A program made the translations under genes and the position numbers. A stretch of DNA of 64,000 nt from F23-D06 sp963603365 (GTDB lineage Bacteria > Bacteroidota > Bacteroidia > Bacteroidales > WCHB1-69), in assembly GCA_963603365.1 (NCBI GenBank), contig CAVCMI010000037.1:6549-70548 (forward strand), in the 5' to 3' direction. The notes below the pieces were generated by a model. The model worked only from the letters and a program-made list of their open reading frames with translations, was not told where the DNA came from and did not search any database. Below, piece by piece: positions 43,212 through 51,188 of the stretch (position 1 is its first letter; each line of letters starts with the position of its first letter).

Positions 43212-43805
43212 TTACAGCAGTTCTGCCGTCCTGGTCATTTTGCGGTAGGTTTGGTTGAATATGTTGATGTCGTGCTTGTAACGGAAGCCGATGGATTCAT
43301 ACAGGCGCTGCGCTTGGGGCTTCAGGGGGCTGACCACCAACGAAACGGTCGGGATGTTGAGTCCGGCGGCATGCGATATGCCGGCTTTCAGCATCTTGGA
43401 GGCGATGCCGTGTTTGCGGATCTCCGGCAAGACGGCCATCGAGTCGAGGTAGAACTCGCCGGGTTCTGTCTCCATGTCCATGTCGCGGAAGTCTTCGCCG
43501 GAATAGCGGGCAATCAGGATCATGGTGGTTCTGCGCAGGGCGGCATAGTCTTCCCCTCTGTAGCAGGTGAGGCTGCCGACGGGGCGTTCACCCAGTACCG
43601 CGACAATGCTGTTTTTCCAACTGTACAGCACATCGGTGCGGCTGCATAGCAAACGCGACATACGCAGCATCTCTTCGGTGGGGCTTTCGATGCCGGCAGC
43701 GGTCATCACGGCCCAAGAGATGAAAGGCACGTCCTCTGCGGTGGCGGGCCTGAGCCGGGTCGGGATATCAGAAATCTCGGCTTGGATGTCTTTCGGTTTT
43801 TTCAA
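43212..43805 (-). CDS. GNAT family N-acetyltransferase
   Basis: A 197-residue acetyltransferase. The acetyl-CoA motif A is seen as LDSMAVLPEIRKHGIASKML (about 124-143), followed by VSLVVSPLKPQAQRLYESIGF, a classic GNAT end. No upstream ATG is available, so translation probably starts at TTG (43805), just 12 nt after the lpxC stop. Being coupled to lpxC is likely accidental; the substrate is unknown. Confidence 0.88.
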   Translation of the reverse strand: MKKPKDIQAEISDIPTRLRPATAEDVPFISWAVMTAAGIESPTEEMLRMSRLLCSRTDVLYSWKNSIVAVLGERPVGSLTCYRGEDYAALRRTTMILIARYSGEDFRDMDMETEPGEFYLDSMAVLPEIRKHGIASKMLKAGISHAAGLNIPTVSLVVSPLKPQAQRLYESIGFRYKHDINIFNQTYRKMTRTAELL

Positions 43806-43817
43806 TCTTTGAGGTTT

Positions 43818-44744
43818 TTATTCGTTGATGATTTCAAAGTCAGGGCTCTCTAAGATTTTCTTTGCGAAAGCGGTATTGGCGAAGTGACCGGGGCGGTTGG
43901 CGGTGATTTCAGCGCACAGAGGACATCCCAGCAGGTAGAGGTCGCCGATGAGGTCAAGCAGCTTGTGGCGAGCCGGCTCGTTCTCGTGGCGTAACGACAC
44001 GTTGTTCAAGATATGGTCGGGGGTGACGGTGATGTTGTCTTTGTCGAAGAAGCGGGCGAGTTGGTGCAGCACTTTCGGCTCCGGCACTTTGTCAACGAAG
44101 ACGATGGCATTGTCGAGGTCGCCTCCTTTCACGAGCTGGTTCTGTATGAGGAACTGAAGTTCGTTCAGGAACACGAATGTCCGGCAGTCGTAGATTTCCG
44201 GGTAGAAGTTTGCCATGTCGTCGAGCATGGCTTGTTGCGCGGCCAGCACTTTGGTGCCGTAGTCCACGTTGACGGTCATTTTGAAGTGGGCTGCCGGCTT
44301 TATGGTCAGCGTCACTTGCTGTTCGGGGATGTCAAGGGATATCTCTTTCTTGACGATGCCGGTGCGGCGGGGCGCGTCAAGTCTCTGCAGTCCTGCGCTT
44401 TTGAGCATTTCGATGTATATCTGCGCGCTTCCGTCGAGGATTGGGGTTTCGGGGCCCGCGGTCTTGACGAGCACGTTGTCGATTCCGAGACCTGCCAATG
44501 CGGCCATAAGGTGCTCAATGGTGTGCACTTCAGCTTTGCCGTCGCGGACGGATGTGCCGCGCGAGGTGTCGAACACGTTCTGCGGAACGGCCCTGACTTC
44601 AGGAACCCCTGGCAAGTCAATGCGCGAGAAGCGTATCCCGAAGCCGGCGGGCGCCGGCTCAAACGACACCGTGACCTGTTTCCCGGTATGCAAACCCTTT
44701 CCCGATATCGAAATCGGCGTCAAGATGGTGGTCTGAAAATTCAT
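43818..44744 (-). CDS. lpxC: UDP-3-O-acyl-N-acetylglucosamine deacetylase (stand-alone)
   Basis: A 308-residue zinc deacetylase, the committed step of lipid A synthesis. Zinc and active-site landmarks: HTIEHLMAALAG (about 75-86), RTFVFLNELQFL, KGGDLDNAIVF, and HKLLDLIGDLYLLG with the zinc ligands His and Asp (about 260). In most Bacteroidota this enzyme is fused to a FabZ dehydratase (about 460 residues); here the chain ends normally at the LpxC border with no FabZ remnant in the following bases. LpxD is encoded 174 nt upstream on the same strand. Confidence 0.95.
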   Translation of the reverse strand: MNFQTTILTPISISGKGLHTGKQVTVSFEPAPAGFGIRFSRIDLPGVPEVRAVPQNVFDTSRGTSVRDGKAEVHTIEHLMAALAGLGIDNVLVKTAGPETPILDGSAQIYIEMLKSAGLQRLDAPRRTGIVKKEISLDIPEQQVTLTIKPAAHFKMTVNVDYGTKVLAAQQAMLDDMANFYPEIYDCRTFVFLNELQFLIQNQLVKGGDLDNAIVFVDKVPEPKVLHQLARFFDKDNITVTPDHILNNVSLRHENEPARHKLLDLIGDLYLLGCPLCAEITANRPGHFANTAFAKKILESPDFEIINE

Positions 44745-44918
44745 TGGATGTTAAATAAATGTTTCAAGTTGACAGGACTTCTGTTCTTTTTCCGTAGTCT
44801 TAGCAAAAAACCCTGTGCCGTGAAGTCCGTTAAACGGAATGCGGGTGCTTTGCCGGATGCGATGGGCATTTTCTGTTTTGTTTCTTTCAGGAAGAGGGCA
44901 GGGCATCTACCGCGGAAA

Positions 44919-45944
44919 CTATTCTTTGTTGCCGTTTTTGCCGAGGTCGTTCACTTGCCGGAACAGTTCGGGCAGTTTGCGGCGATATACGATCAGGCGT
45001 CTTTCCTCGCTGAGCGGCACGGCAGGGTTCCCGAGATACATGCCCTGTTTCAGCGAATGGGACACGCCGGCCTGCGCGCCGACAACCACGCCGTCGTCAA
45101 GGCTGATGTGGCCGGCAATGCCGACTTGCCCGGCCAAGATGCAGTGCTTGCCCACTTTTGACGAACCGGCAATGCCGACTTGGGCTGCCATGCCGGTGCC
45201 TTCGCCGACGCTGACGTTGTGCGCTATCTGTACAAGGTTGTCAATCTTGACATTGTCTTCGATGCGGGTCGAACCCATCGTGGCACGGTCAATGCAGGTG
45301 TTGGCCCCGATCTCCACATTGTTTCCGATTTCCACATTGCCGACCTGCGGAATTTTGAGGTACTGCCCGTCTTGTGCGGCAAATCCGAAGCCGTCGGCCC
45401 CGATGACGCTGCCCGCGTGCAAGATGCAGTCCATGCCGATGACACAGCCGGCATATACCTTGACGCCCGAGTTCAGGACGGTGCGGTCTCCGATTTTCAC
45501 GTTGTCTCCTAAGCAGACTTGCGGATACAGCCGCACACCGTTCCCGACTGTCACGTTTTCTCCGATGCTGACAAATTCGCCGATATAGACATTTTCGCCG
45601 ATGTGGGCGGTGGGGGAAATGCATGCCTTGTCAGAGATGCCGGTTTTCTGGTTCTGCTGCATTGTCTCCTGATAAAAGCTGAGCAGTTTGGCGAATGCCA
45701 AATAGGAATTGTCAACCTTTATCAAGGTGCAGGGCACAGGATGCTCCGGTACGAAGCCTTGATTGACGATGACCGCAGTGGCCTTCGTGTCGTATATGTA
45801 ATGTGTGTATTTCGGGTTCGAGAGGAATGAAAGCCCGCCGGGCATTCCTTCCTCAATCTTGCAGACTGTTGTGATGATTCCGTCCGGATTTCCTGCAATT
45901 TCAGCCGAAAGCAGTTCGGCTATTTGAGAAACGGTATATTTCAT
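44919..45944 (-). CDS. lpxD: UDP-3-O-(3-hydroxyacyl)glucosamine N-acyltransferase
   Basis: A 341-residue acyltransferase that adds the second acyl chain in lipid A synthesis. An N-terminal uridine-binding domain (about 1-100) precedes a long left-handed beta helix made of hexapeptide repeats such as IGENVYIGEFVSIGENVTVG. The catalytic His probably lies in LVQIAHNVSVGEGT. The ATG at 45944 is chosen because an in-frame ATG at 45968 overlaps the promoter's -7 box. No lpxA or lpxB is near. Confidence 0.95.
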   Translation of the reverse strand: MKYTVSQIAELLSAEIAGNPDGIITTVCKIEEGMPGGLSFLSNPKYTHYIYDTKATAVIVNQGFVPEHPVPCTLIKVDNSYLAFAKLLSFYQETMQQNQKTGISDKACISPTAHIGENVYIGEFVSIGENVTVGNGVRLYPQVCLGDNVKIGDRTVLNSGVKVYAGCVIGMDCILHAGSVIGADGFGFAAQDGQYLKIPQVGNVEIGNNVEIGANTCIDRATMGSTRIEDNVKIDNLVQIAHNVSVGEGTGMAAQVGIAGSSKVGKHCILAGQVGIAGHISLDDGVVVGAQAGVSHSLKQGMYLGNPAVPLSEERRLIVYRRKLPELFRQVNDLGKNGNKE

Positions 45945-45964
45945 TGCATTTTTTGAATTAGCGC

Positions 45965-45973
45965 GCAAAAATA
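45965..45973 (-). promoter_or_regulatory. -7 box for lpxD-lpxC
   Basis: Minus-strand TATTTTTGC, 21 nt before the lpxD ATG, leaving a short leader. Confidence 0.7.
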
Positions 45974-46040
45974 CAAAAAAATGCTGTCCGATATGATTCC
46001 TTCAGAGGGTGTCCAGGGCTTGTGCCTTTGCCGTAAAACA

Positions 46041-46076
46041 AACGTGGTCTGAACGTTTGCTCGTTCAGACCACGTT
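46041..46076 (-). terminator. Terminator after korB
   Basis: A 15-bp perfect stem (AACGTGGTCTGAACG and its complement, 6-nt loop), followed on the minus strand by TGTTTTACGG. It lies 54 nt after the korB stop. Confidence 0.8.
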
Positions 46077-46129
46077 ATCCCAAAAACTTTTCCGATGCTT
46101 TATTGAATGCAAATAAAGCCCGTAGAGGG

Positions 46130-47167
46130 TTACACCTCCCAAGTGTCGCCGCTGTTCAGCAGGTCGTCCACGCAGGAGTAGGTTGCTTTGGACTTCACCT
46201 CTTCCATCTGTTTTTCAAACAGTTCGGTGTAGATCGGTTTTTTGACGGAACGGATGACGCCGAGAGCCACGGGCATATCGCCTTTCATGCGGGCCAGCAT
46301 CATGTGGATGCCCGTATCTTCGGTGGTCTCGTCATGCACGAGCAGGTCTTTCTCGGTGATGCCGTTTTCGCCCAGCTTGACCACTTCGAGTGCGGTGCCG
46401 TTAAAGCGGATGCCCTTGTCGCGGTTCTTGCCGAAGATCATAGGCTTTCCGTGTTCAAGCACGATGGTGCGGTCTTCCCTCCATTCGCGGTTGGTGACGG
46501 CGTCGTGCGTCTTGTCGTTGAAGATTACGCAGTTCTGCAGCACTTCCACGACAGAGGTGCCGAAATGGTCTGCGGCCTGTTCCATGATGTCAGAAATGAG
46601 TTTCGGGTTCACGTCGATGGCGCGGGCGAAGAATGTGCCCTGGGCGCCCATGATCAGTTCGCCGGGAATGAAAGGGTACTCGATGGTTCCGTAAGGGGAT
46701 GTCTTTGTAATCTTCCCGAACTTTGTGGTAGGGGAGTACTGGCCTTTGGTGAGGCCGTAGATCTCGTTGTTGAAAAGCGTGATGTTCACGTCAAGGTTGC
46801 GGCGCACGATGTGGATGAGGTGGTTGCCGCCGATGGCCATAGAGTCGCCGTCGCCCATGTTGATCCAGACGCTCAGCGACGGGTTGGCGATTTTCATGCC
46901 CGTGGCAATGGCGCAGGCGCGGCCGTGGATGCCGTGGAAGCCGTAAGTCTCAACATAATACGGGATACGCGACGAACAGCCGATGCCGGAAACCATGACG
47001 ATATTCTCTTTCTTGTGGCGTGTCTTAGGGAATGTCTGCTGCAACGAGGCGAGGATGGCATGGTTGCCGCATCCGGGACACCATTTCACCATCTGGTCGT
47101 TGAGGAAATCTGCTTTTACTAAATCTACGTCCGTTTCAGGAACATAATGTCTTTCCATCTGTTTCAT
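46130..47167 (-). CDS. korB: 2-oxoacid:ferredoxin oxidoreductase, beta subunit
   Basis: A 345-residue thiamine-diphosphate subunit of a 2-oxoacid:ferredoxin oxidoreductase, probably 2-oxoglutarate. WCPGCGNHAILASLQQ (about 29-44) carries two cluster cysteines. The ThDP site is GDGDSMAIGGNHLIHIVRRN with the downstream LFNNEIYGLTKGQYSPT. It follows the alpha subunit by 3 nt and ends at a strong terminator. The split into only two subunits, without separate gamma and delta, is typical for this enzyme in Bacteroidota. Substrate choice is from family resemblance. Confidence 0.93.
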   Translation of the reverse strand: MKQMERHYVPETDVDLVKADFLNDQMVKWCPGCGNHAILASLQQTFPKTRHKKENIVMVSGIGCSSRIPYYVETYGFHGIHGRACAIATGMKIANPSLSVWINMGDGDSMAIGGNHLIHIVRRNLDVNITLFNNEIYGLTKGQYSPTTKFGKITKTSPYGTIEYPFIPGELIMGAQGTFFARAIDVNPKLISDIMEQAADHFGTSVVEVLQNCVIFNDKTHDAVTNREWREDRTIVLEHGKPMIFGKNRDKGIRFNGTALEVVKLGENGITEKDLLVHDETTEDTGIHMMLARMKGDMPVALGVIRSVKKPIYTELFEKQMEEVKSKATYSCVDDLLNSGDTWEV

Positions 47168-47170
47168 CGC

Positions 47171-49015
47171 TTATTCTCCTAATATTTCGTTAAACTTTTC
47201 TTTTAATTCATGTATCTCGAACGGCAGCCCCATGACTTTGTTGTACTGGTGCATAGGATACTGCGGGAATTTGCTTCTCAGATAGCCGAGGAATTGTCCG
47301 CAGTTGAGTTCGCAAACCACGATTTTCTTGTATTTCTTCAGGATGTCCTCGGTATTTCTGGGCAGCGGGGAGATGTAGTTGAAGTGGGCGTATGCCACTT
47401 TCTTGCCTTCGGCGTTCATTTCGTTCACGGCCAAGGTCAGGGCGCCGGCAGTGCCGCCCCATCCGATCACCAGCAAGTCGCCGTCCGGGTCGCCTTTCAC
47501 TTCCTGTTCCGGAATGCAGTTGGCGACACGGTTCACTTTCTCCTGTCTGCAGTAAACCATCGTTGCGTGGTTCTCCGGGTCTGTGGATAGGTTGCCTTTA
47601 CCGTTCTCCTTCTCCAGGCCGCCAACACGGTGACGCAGACCTGCCATGCCGGGGATTGCCCATTGGCGAGCCAATGTTTCCGGGTCGCGGCGGTAAGGCT
47701 GGAAGTCAGGGTCGTTTTCTTTTGCGAACGGCGGATGTATTTCAGGGAGGTCGGCCACTTTGGGGATTCTGAACAGTTGGGAGCCGTTGCCGAGGTAGCC
47801 GTCAGAGAGCAGGATGGCAGGGGTCATGTGCTCCAAGGAGAGTTTGGCAGCCATGTATGCCCAATAGAAGCAGTTGGCCGAGGAGGAAGCGGCTACCACG
47901 ATGCATGGCGCTTCGCCGTTCCTGCCGTACAGGGCCTGGGCAAGGTCAGACTGCTCTGTCTTGGTGGGAAGGCCGGTAGATGGTCCGCCGCGCTGCACGT
48001 CGATGACCACAAGCGGCAGCTCGGTCATGACGGCCAGGCCGAGGGCTTCGCTCTTCAGAGAGAGCCCGGGGCCGGAAGTGGATGTGCAGGCAAGCGCGCC
48101 GGCATAGGAGGCGCCAATGGCCGAACAGATGCCGGCAATCTCGTCTTCGGCCTGGAAGACACGCGCGCCGAGCGGTTTGTGCTTGGCCAGTTCCACCATG
48201 ATGTCCGTGGCCGGCGTGATAGGATATGATCCCAAAAACAAGGTGAGCCCCGCTCTCTCGGCAGCAGCCAAAAGACCCCACGCCGTGGCTACGTTGCCCG
48301 TGATGTTGCGGTATCGGCCTTTCTGCATGTGCGTGTGCGAAATCTCAACTACACGAGGACGGATGAGCTCGAGCTTCTCGGCAAATTCAAATCCCTCGTT
48401 CAGTACGGCCTTGTTCAACGCGATGATTTCAGGCTTCTTTGCGAACTTCCTCTCCAGATAGGCCTCGGTCTGCTTGAGCGTCTTGTGCGTCAAGAAGAAG
48501 ACGATGCCCAATGCAAACATGTTGCGGCATTTCTCCGAAGTCTTCAGGTCTGCACCCATGTCCTTGCCTATCCGTTTGGTGAATGAGGTGATCGGGGCTT
48601 TCACAATCAGATATTCGCGCTCCAGCTCATCGGTGAACGGCGACTCGGTGTAGCCCGCTTTCTCAAGGGCTTCGGAAGTGAAGGTGTCGATGTCAACAAT
48701 GACTGTCGAGCCTTTCTTCGCCCATTTGAGGTTTGACTTGAATGAGGCCGGGTTCATCGCCACTAAAAAGTCGCACTTGTCGCCAGAACTGTAGATGTGT
48801 GAGCCGACGTGGACCTGATATCCGGAAACGCCGGCAATGGTGTTGTGCGGCGCGCGGATCTCGGCAGGATAGTCAGGAAACGTGGCTATGTCGTTGCCTG
48901 TCAACGCTGCAGTATCCGAAAACAGCGTGCCGGAAAGCTGCATTCCGTCACCAGAGTCTCCAACAAACTTGACGACAATGTCGTCTCTGTTTTGAATGTT
49001 CGTGTCTGTTGCCAT
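47171..49015 (-). CDS. korA: 2-oxoacid:ferredoxin oxidoreductase, alpha subunit (gamma-alpha fusion)
   Basis: A 614-residue chain. Residues about 1-190 are the gamma domain (VVKFVGDSGDGMQLSGTLFS), and about 200-600 are the alpha ThDP pyrimidine-binding and C-terminal domains (ITGNVATAWGLLAAAERAGL, GPGLSLKSEALGLAVMTELP, DVQRGGPSTGLPTKTEQSDL). With the beta subunit it oxidatively decarboxylates a 2-oxoacid to the acyl-CoA, reducing ferredoxin, in an anaerobic TCA branch. The promoter box is at 49093-49101. Confidence 0.94.
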   Translation of the reverse strand: MATDTNIQNRDDIVVKFVGDSGDGMQLSGTLFSDTAALTGNDIATFPDYPAEIRAPHNTIAGVSGYQVHVGSHIYSSGDKCDFLVAMNPASFKSNLKWAKKGSTVIVDIDTFTSEALEKAGYTESPFTDELEREYLIVKAPITSFTKRIGKDMGADLKTSEKCRNMFALGIVFFLTHKTLKQTEAYLERKFAKKPEIIALNKAVLNEGFEFAEKLELIRPRVVEISHTHMQKGRYRNITGNVATAWGLLAAAERAGLTLFLGSYPITPATDIMVELAKHKPLGARVFQAEDEIAGICSAIGASYAGALACTSTSGPGLSLKSEALGLAVMTELPLVVIDVQRGGPSTGLPTKTEQSDLAQALYGRNGEAPCIVVAASSSANCFYWAYMAAKLSLEHMTPAILLSDGYLGNGSQLFRIPKVADLPEIHPPFAKENDPDFQPYRRDPETLARQWAIPGMAGLRHRVGGLEKENGKGNLSTDPENHATMVYCRQEKVNRVANCIPEQEVKGDPDGDLLVIGWGGTAGALTLAVNEMNAEGKKVAYAHFNYISPLPRNTEDILKKYKKIVVCELNCGQFLGYLRSKFPQYPMHQYNKVMGLPFEIHELKEKFNEILGE

Positions 49016-49092
49016 AAATTTTTTTGGTTTATGTATTTAATTATTTGATTGTCTGTAATTTAAAATAAAAATGTTCCCTGTTTTAAAACGCC

Positions 49093-49101
49093 GCAAAAGT
49101 A
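49093..49101 (-). promoter_or_regulatory. -7 box for korAB
   Basis: Minus-strand TACTTTTGC, 78 nt before the korA start. Confidence 0.6.
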
Positions 49102-49202
49102 ATTATTTCTTTTAATAAAACAAAGACTTGTCTTTTAAGTGATTTTTGGCATATTTCAGGAAAAATGAAGATGCAAAAAGACCACAAGACGTTTTTTTGT
49201 GA

Positions 49203-49211
49203 TATCTTTGC
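49203..49211 (+). promoter_or_regulatory. -7 box for the 49223 gene
   Basis: TATCTTTGC, 12 nt before the ATG, so the transcript would be almost leaderless. Confidence 0.65.
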
Positions 49212-49222
49212 ATTCCCGAATT

Positions 49223-49924
49223 ATGCCAGTCAATGATACGATAACAATTGCCTCCGGCAGTGCCGGAAACATACAGCGCTGCACGATGCTTTTGCTGCGT
49301 TCCGATGAGAGTTTCCTGAAGTTTATGCTGCGGCTGGAGCATTTGCTGGATGTGGACATCTCCTTTCTGAAGTTCGTCCCTGAACTTGGCCCCGAAGAGA
49401 CCGCTTTCCCGGCGTCTTGGGCTTTCACCCTCTCTGCCGGCAAGTTCAAGAATGTGACGGCGAAGATGGCTGTGATGGCCAACAAGACCACGCTGGACGG
49501 TGACGCCGCCGCCGACGGGGCCGGCGTGTGGAGCCTGTTCGATGAGCTGCAGTTTTTCATCAACAGCAACGGCAGGAGGTTTTATACCGCCGCCCACACG
49601 GATTACGATTACCTTATTATGCTTTATGGCGGCAAGTCCGATTTTGCGGAAAAAGCGAAAACGGCGCTTTCGCGGCATAAGGATTTTGACCTGCATGACT
49701 TGTCTGTCAACAATTACGAAGACATTATGCCAAGCAAGACCTCATTGCCTCCGATCACGGATTGGGTTGACTATATGGAACAGTGCATCGATGAGGCATT
49801 GGAGGGGGTTACAAGGCTGAAAACCCGCGATAGGCAAATACCTAAATGCAACAGAATGTATGACCGCGATTTCCCTGTCAGCCAGACGATAACAAGTCCG
49901 TTGCTTTACCGCGAGGATGTCTGA
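49223..49924 (+). CDS. Uncharacterised 233-residue protein
   Basis: I do not recognise this protein. It has no signal peptide or membrane segment. Visible text includes TIASGSAGNIQRCTMLLLRS near the N-terminus and an aromatic, acidic middle (DWVDYMEQCIDEALEGV). It looks like a real gene: a perfect -7 box lies right upstream, the composition is similar to neighbours, and the shadow frame on the other strand is poor. The ATG at 49223 is used; an earlier in-frame GTG falls before the -7 box. It converges with the GldH-like gene. Confidence 0.75.
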   Translation: MPVNDTITIASGSAGNIQRCTMLLLRSDESFLKFMLRLEHLLDVDISFLKFVPELGPEETAFPASWAFTLSAGKFKNVTAKMAVMANKTTLDGDAAADGAGVWSLFDELQFFINSNGRRFYTAAHTDYDYLIMLYGGKSDFAEKAKTALSRHKDFDLHDLSVNNYEDIMPSKTSLPPITDWVDYMEQCIDEALEGVTRLKTRDRQIPKCNRMYDRDFPVSQTITSPLLYREDV

Positions 49925-49950
49925 GATGCGTTTCCGCGATGGAATGCCCG

Positions 49951-50460
49951 TTATTTCCGCTTCCCGTCAGCCGGGACAACGCGCAAGGTGAGGCTGCTGA
50001 AGCCGTAGTTGTCGTATTTCTCGGATTTCCGGTAGAAACTGATGCGGTAGTTGCCCGGCTGGTTGAGCCTTTTCCTTGGGAATGCCACCAAAGTGCGGGA
50101 ACATCCGCTGCCTTTGTGCTCCGTCGGGATGACAACCCCGCGCTCGGGCGCCCTGAGGTCGATGAGACTGGACACGTAAGTCTTCATGCTGTCCGGATAG
50201 ACTAACGTGATGGAGACGGGGATCTCGGAAAGCACAGCTACGGCGCTGTCGTATGCAAGCGTGAACTCAATGCGGTAGTCTTTTGACGTGTCTGTTATGG
50301 TGAAGGGAAAATCGATGACTTGTTCGGGGTATGACCAGTTCTGTTGCTTGAAGGTGTGTGTCACCTCGATGTCTTCCTGCTTCTGGGAAGAATGGCAGGC
50401 GGACAGCAACAAGAGCGGGGCGGCAATCAGCGCAATTGTTGTTTTTATTATGTTTTTCAT
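49951..50460 (-). CDS. GldH-like gliding/T9SS-associated lipoprotein
   Basis: A 169-residue lipoprotein with signal MKNIIKTTIALIAAPLLLLSAC. The mature part has the GldH arrangement of a short Trp-containing start (FKQQNWSYPEQVIDFPFTITD) and a beta-sandwich-like body (YRIEFTLAYDSAV, NYRISFYRKSEKYDNYG). GldH is required for gliding in Flavobacteria and is kept in non-gliding Bacteroidales. The identification is by overall pattern and could be a neighbouring lipoprotein family instead. Confidence 0.62.
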   Translation of the reverse strand: MKNIIKTTIALIAAPLLLLSACHSSQKQEDIEVTHTFKQQNWSYPEQVIDFPFTITDTSKDYRIEFTLAYDSAVAVLSEIPVSITLVYPDSMKTYVSSLIDLRAPERGVVIPTEHKGSGCSRTLVAFPRKRLNQPGNYRISFYRKSEKYDNYGFSSLTLRVVPADGKRK

Positions 50461-50483
50461 ATCTGAATTTTAAAAAATAATTT

Positions 50484-50492
50484 TATTTTTGC
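50484..50492 (+). promoter_or_regulatory. -7 box for rnhA
   Basis: TATTTTTGC, 55 nt before the rnhA start. Confidence 0.6.
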
Positions 50493-50522
50493 ATCCATTT
50501 TGGCGACTGGGCGAAAAGAGCC

Positions 50523-50531
50523 GCAAAAATA
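50523..50531 (-). promoter_or_regulatory. -7 box for the GldH-like gene
   Basis: Minus-strand TATTTTTGC. It lies downstream of the plus-strand box at 50484, so the two divergent transcription units overlap at their 5' ends. Confidence 0.6.
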
Positions 50532-50546
50532 CGAAATTAACGAAAG

Positions 50547-51188
50547 ATGACAGAAAAGAAAAAATACTATGTGGTTTGGGACGGTTTAAAGACCGGTGTT
50601 TTCGACAATTGGCCGGAGTGCCGGAAGCAGGTTTTCAAATACAATCACGCTAAATACAAGTCGTTCGACAAGATCGAGGATGCGAAGTCCGCATTCAGCG
50701 AGGGGTATGAGGTCTATTACCGGAATCACCCCTCTCCTGCGAGCGGCATTCCTGTGCGAATGCTGCACGAGGGCGACGCCAAGCCGGTATTGGACAGCCT
50801 ATGCGTGGATGCGGCATGCAACATGGTGACCAAGGTGATGGAATACCGGGGGGTATATGCGGCAACCCGTGAAGTGTGGTTCCACAAAGGCCCTTTCGTC
50901 AATGCCTCCAACAATATCGGCGAGTTTTTGGCGCTGGTGCACGGCCTCGCCTTGTTGAAACAGAAGAATCTCAGCATCCCGGTCTATACCGACAGCATTA
51001 CGGCCATTTCGTGGGTCCGGCACAAGAAGCACAAGTCAATCGTGTTGCCTACCGCAGAGAACGCCTTGCTTTTCGACTTGCTGGAGCGCGCCGAGAACTG
51101 GCTGAAGAACAATACGTTCACTAATCCTATTTATAAGTGGAACACCCCCCTTTGGGGCGAAATCCCCGCCGACTTCGGGCGGAAGTAG
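50547..51188 (+). CDS. rnhA: Ribonuclease HI with N-terminal viroplasmin-like domain
   Basis: A 213-residue RNase H. Residues about 1-50 are a viroplasmin/hybrid-binding domain (KKYYVVWDGLKTGVFDNWPE) that grips RNA/DNA duplexes. Residues about 85-210 are the nuclease domain with the acidic catalytic set: Asp in VDAACN, Glu in NIGEFLALVHG, Asp in YTDSITA and Asp in the final GEIPADFG. It removes RNA primers and R-loops. The 3' end overlaps the converging YgiQ gene by 62 nt. Confidence 0.93.
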   Translation: MTEKKKYYVVWDGLKTGVFDNWPECRKQVFKYNHAKYKSFDKIEDAKSAFSEGYEVYYRNHPSPASGIPVRMLHEGDAKPVLDSLCVDAACNMVTKVMEYRGVYAATREVWFHKGPFVNASNNIGEFLALVHGLALLKQKNLSIPVYTDSITAISWVRHKKHKSIVLPTAENALLFDLLERAENWLKNNTFTNPIYKWNTPLWGEIPADFGRK

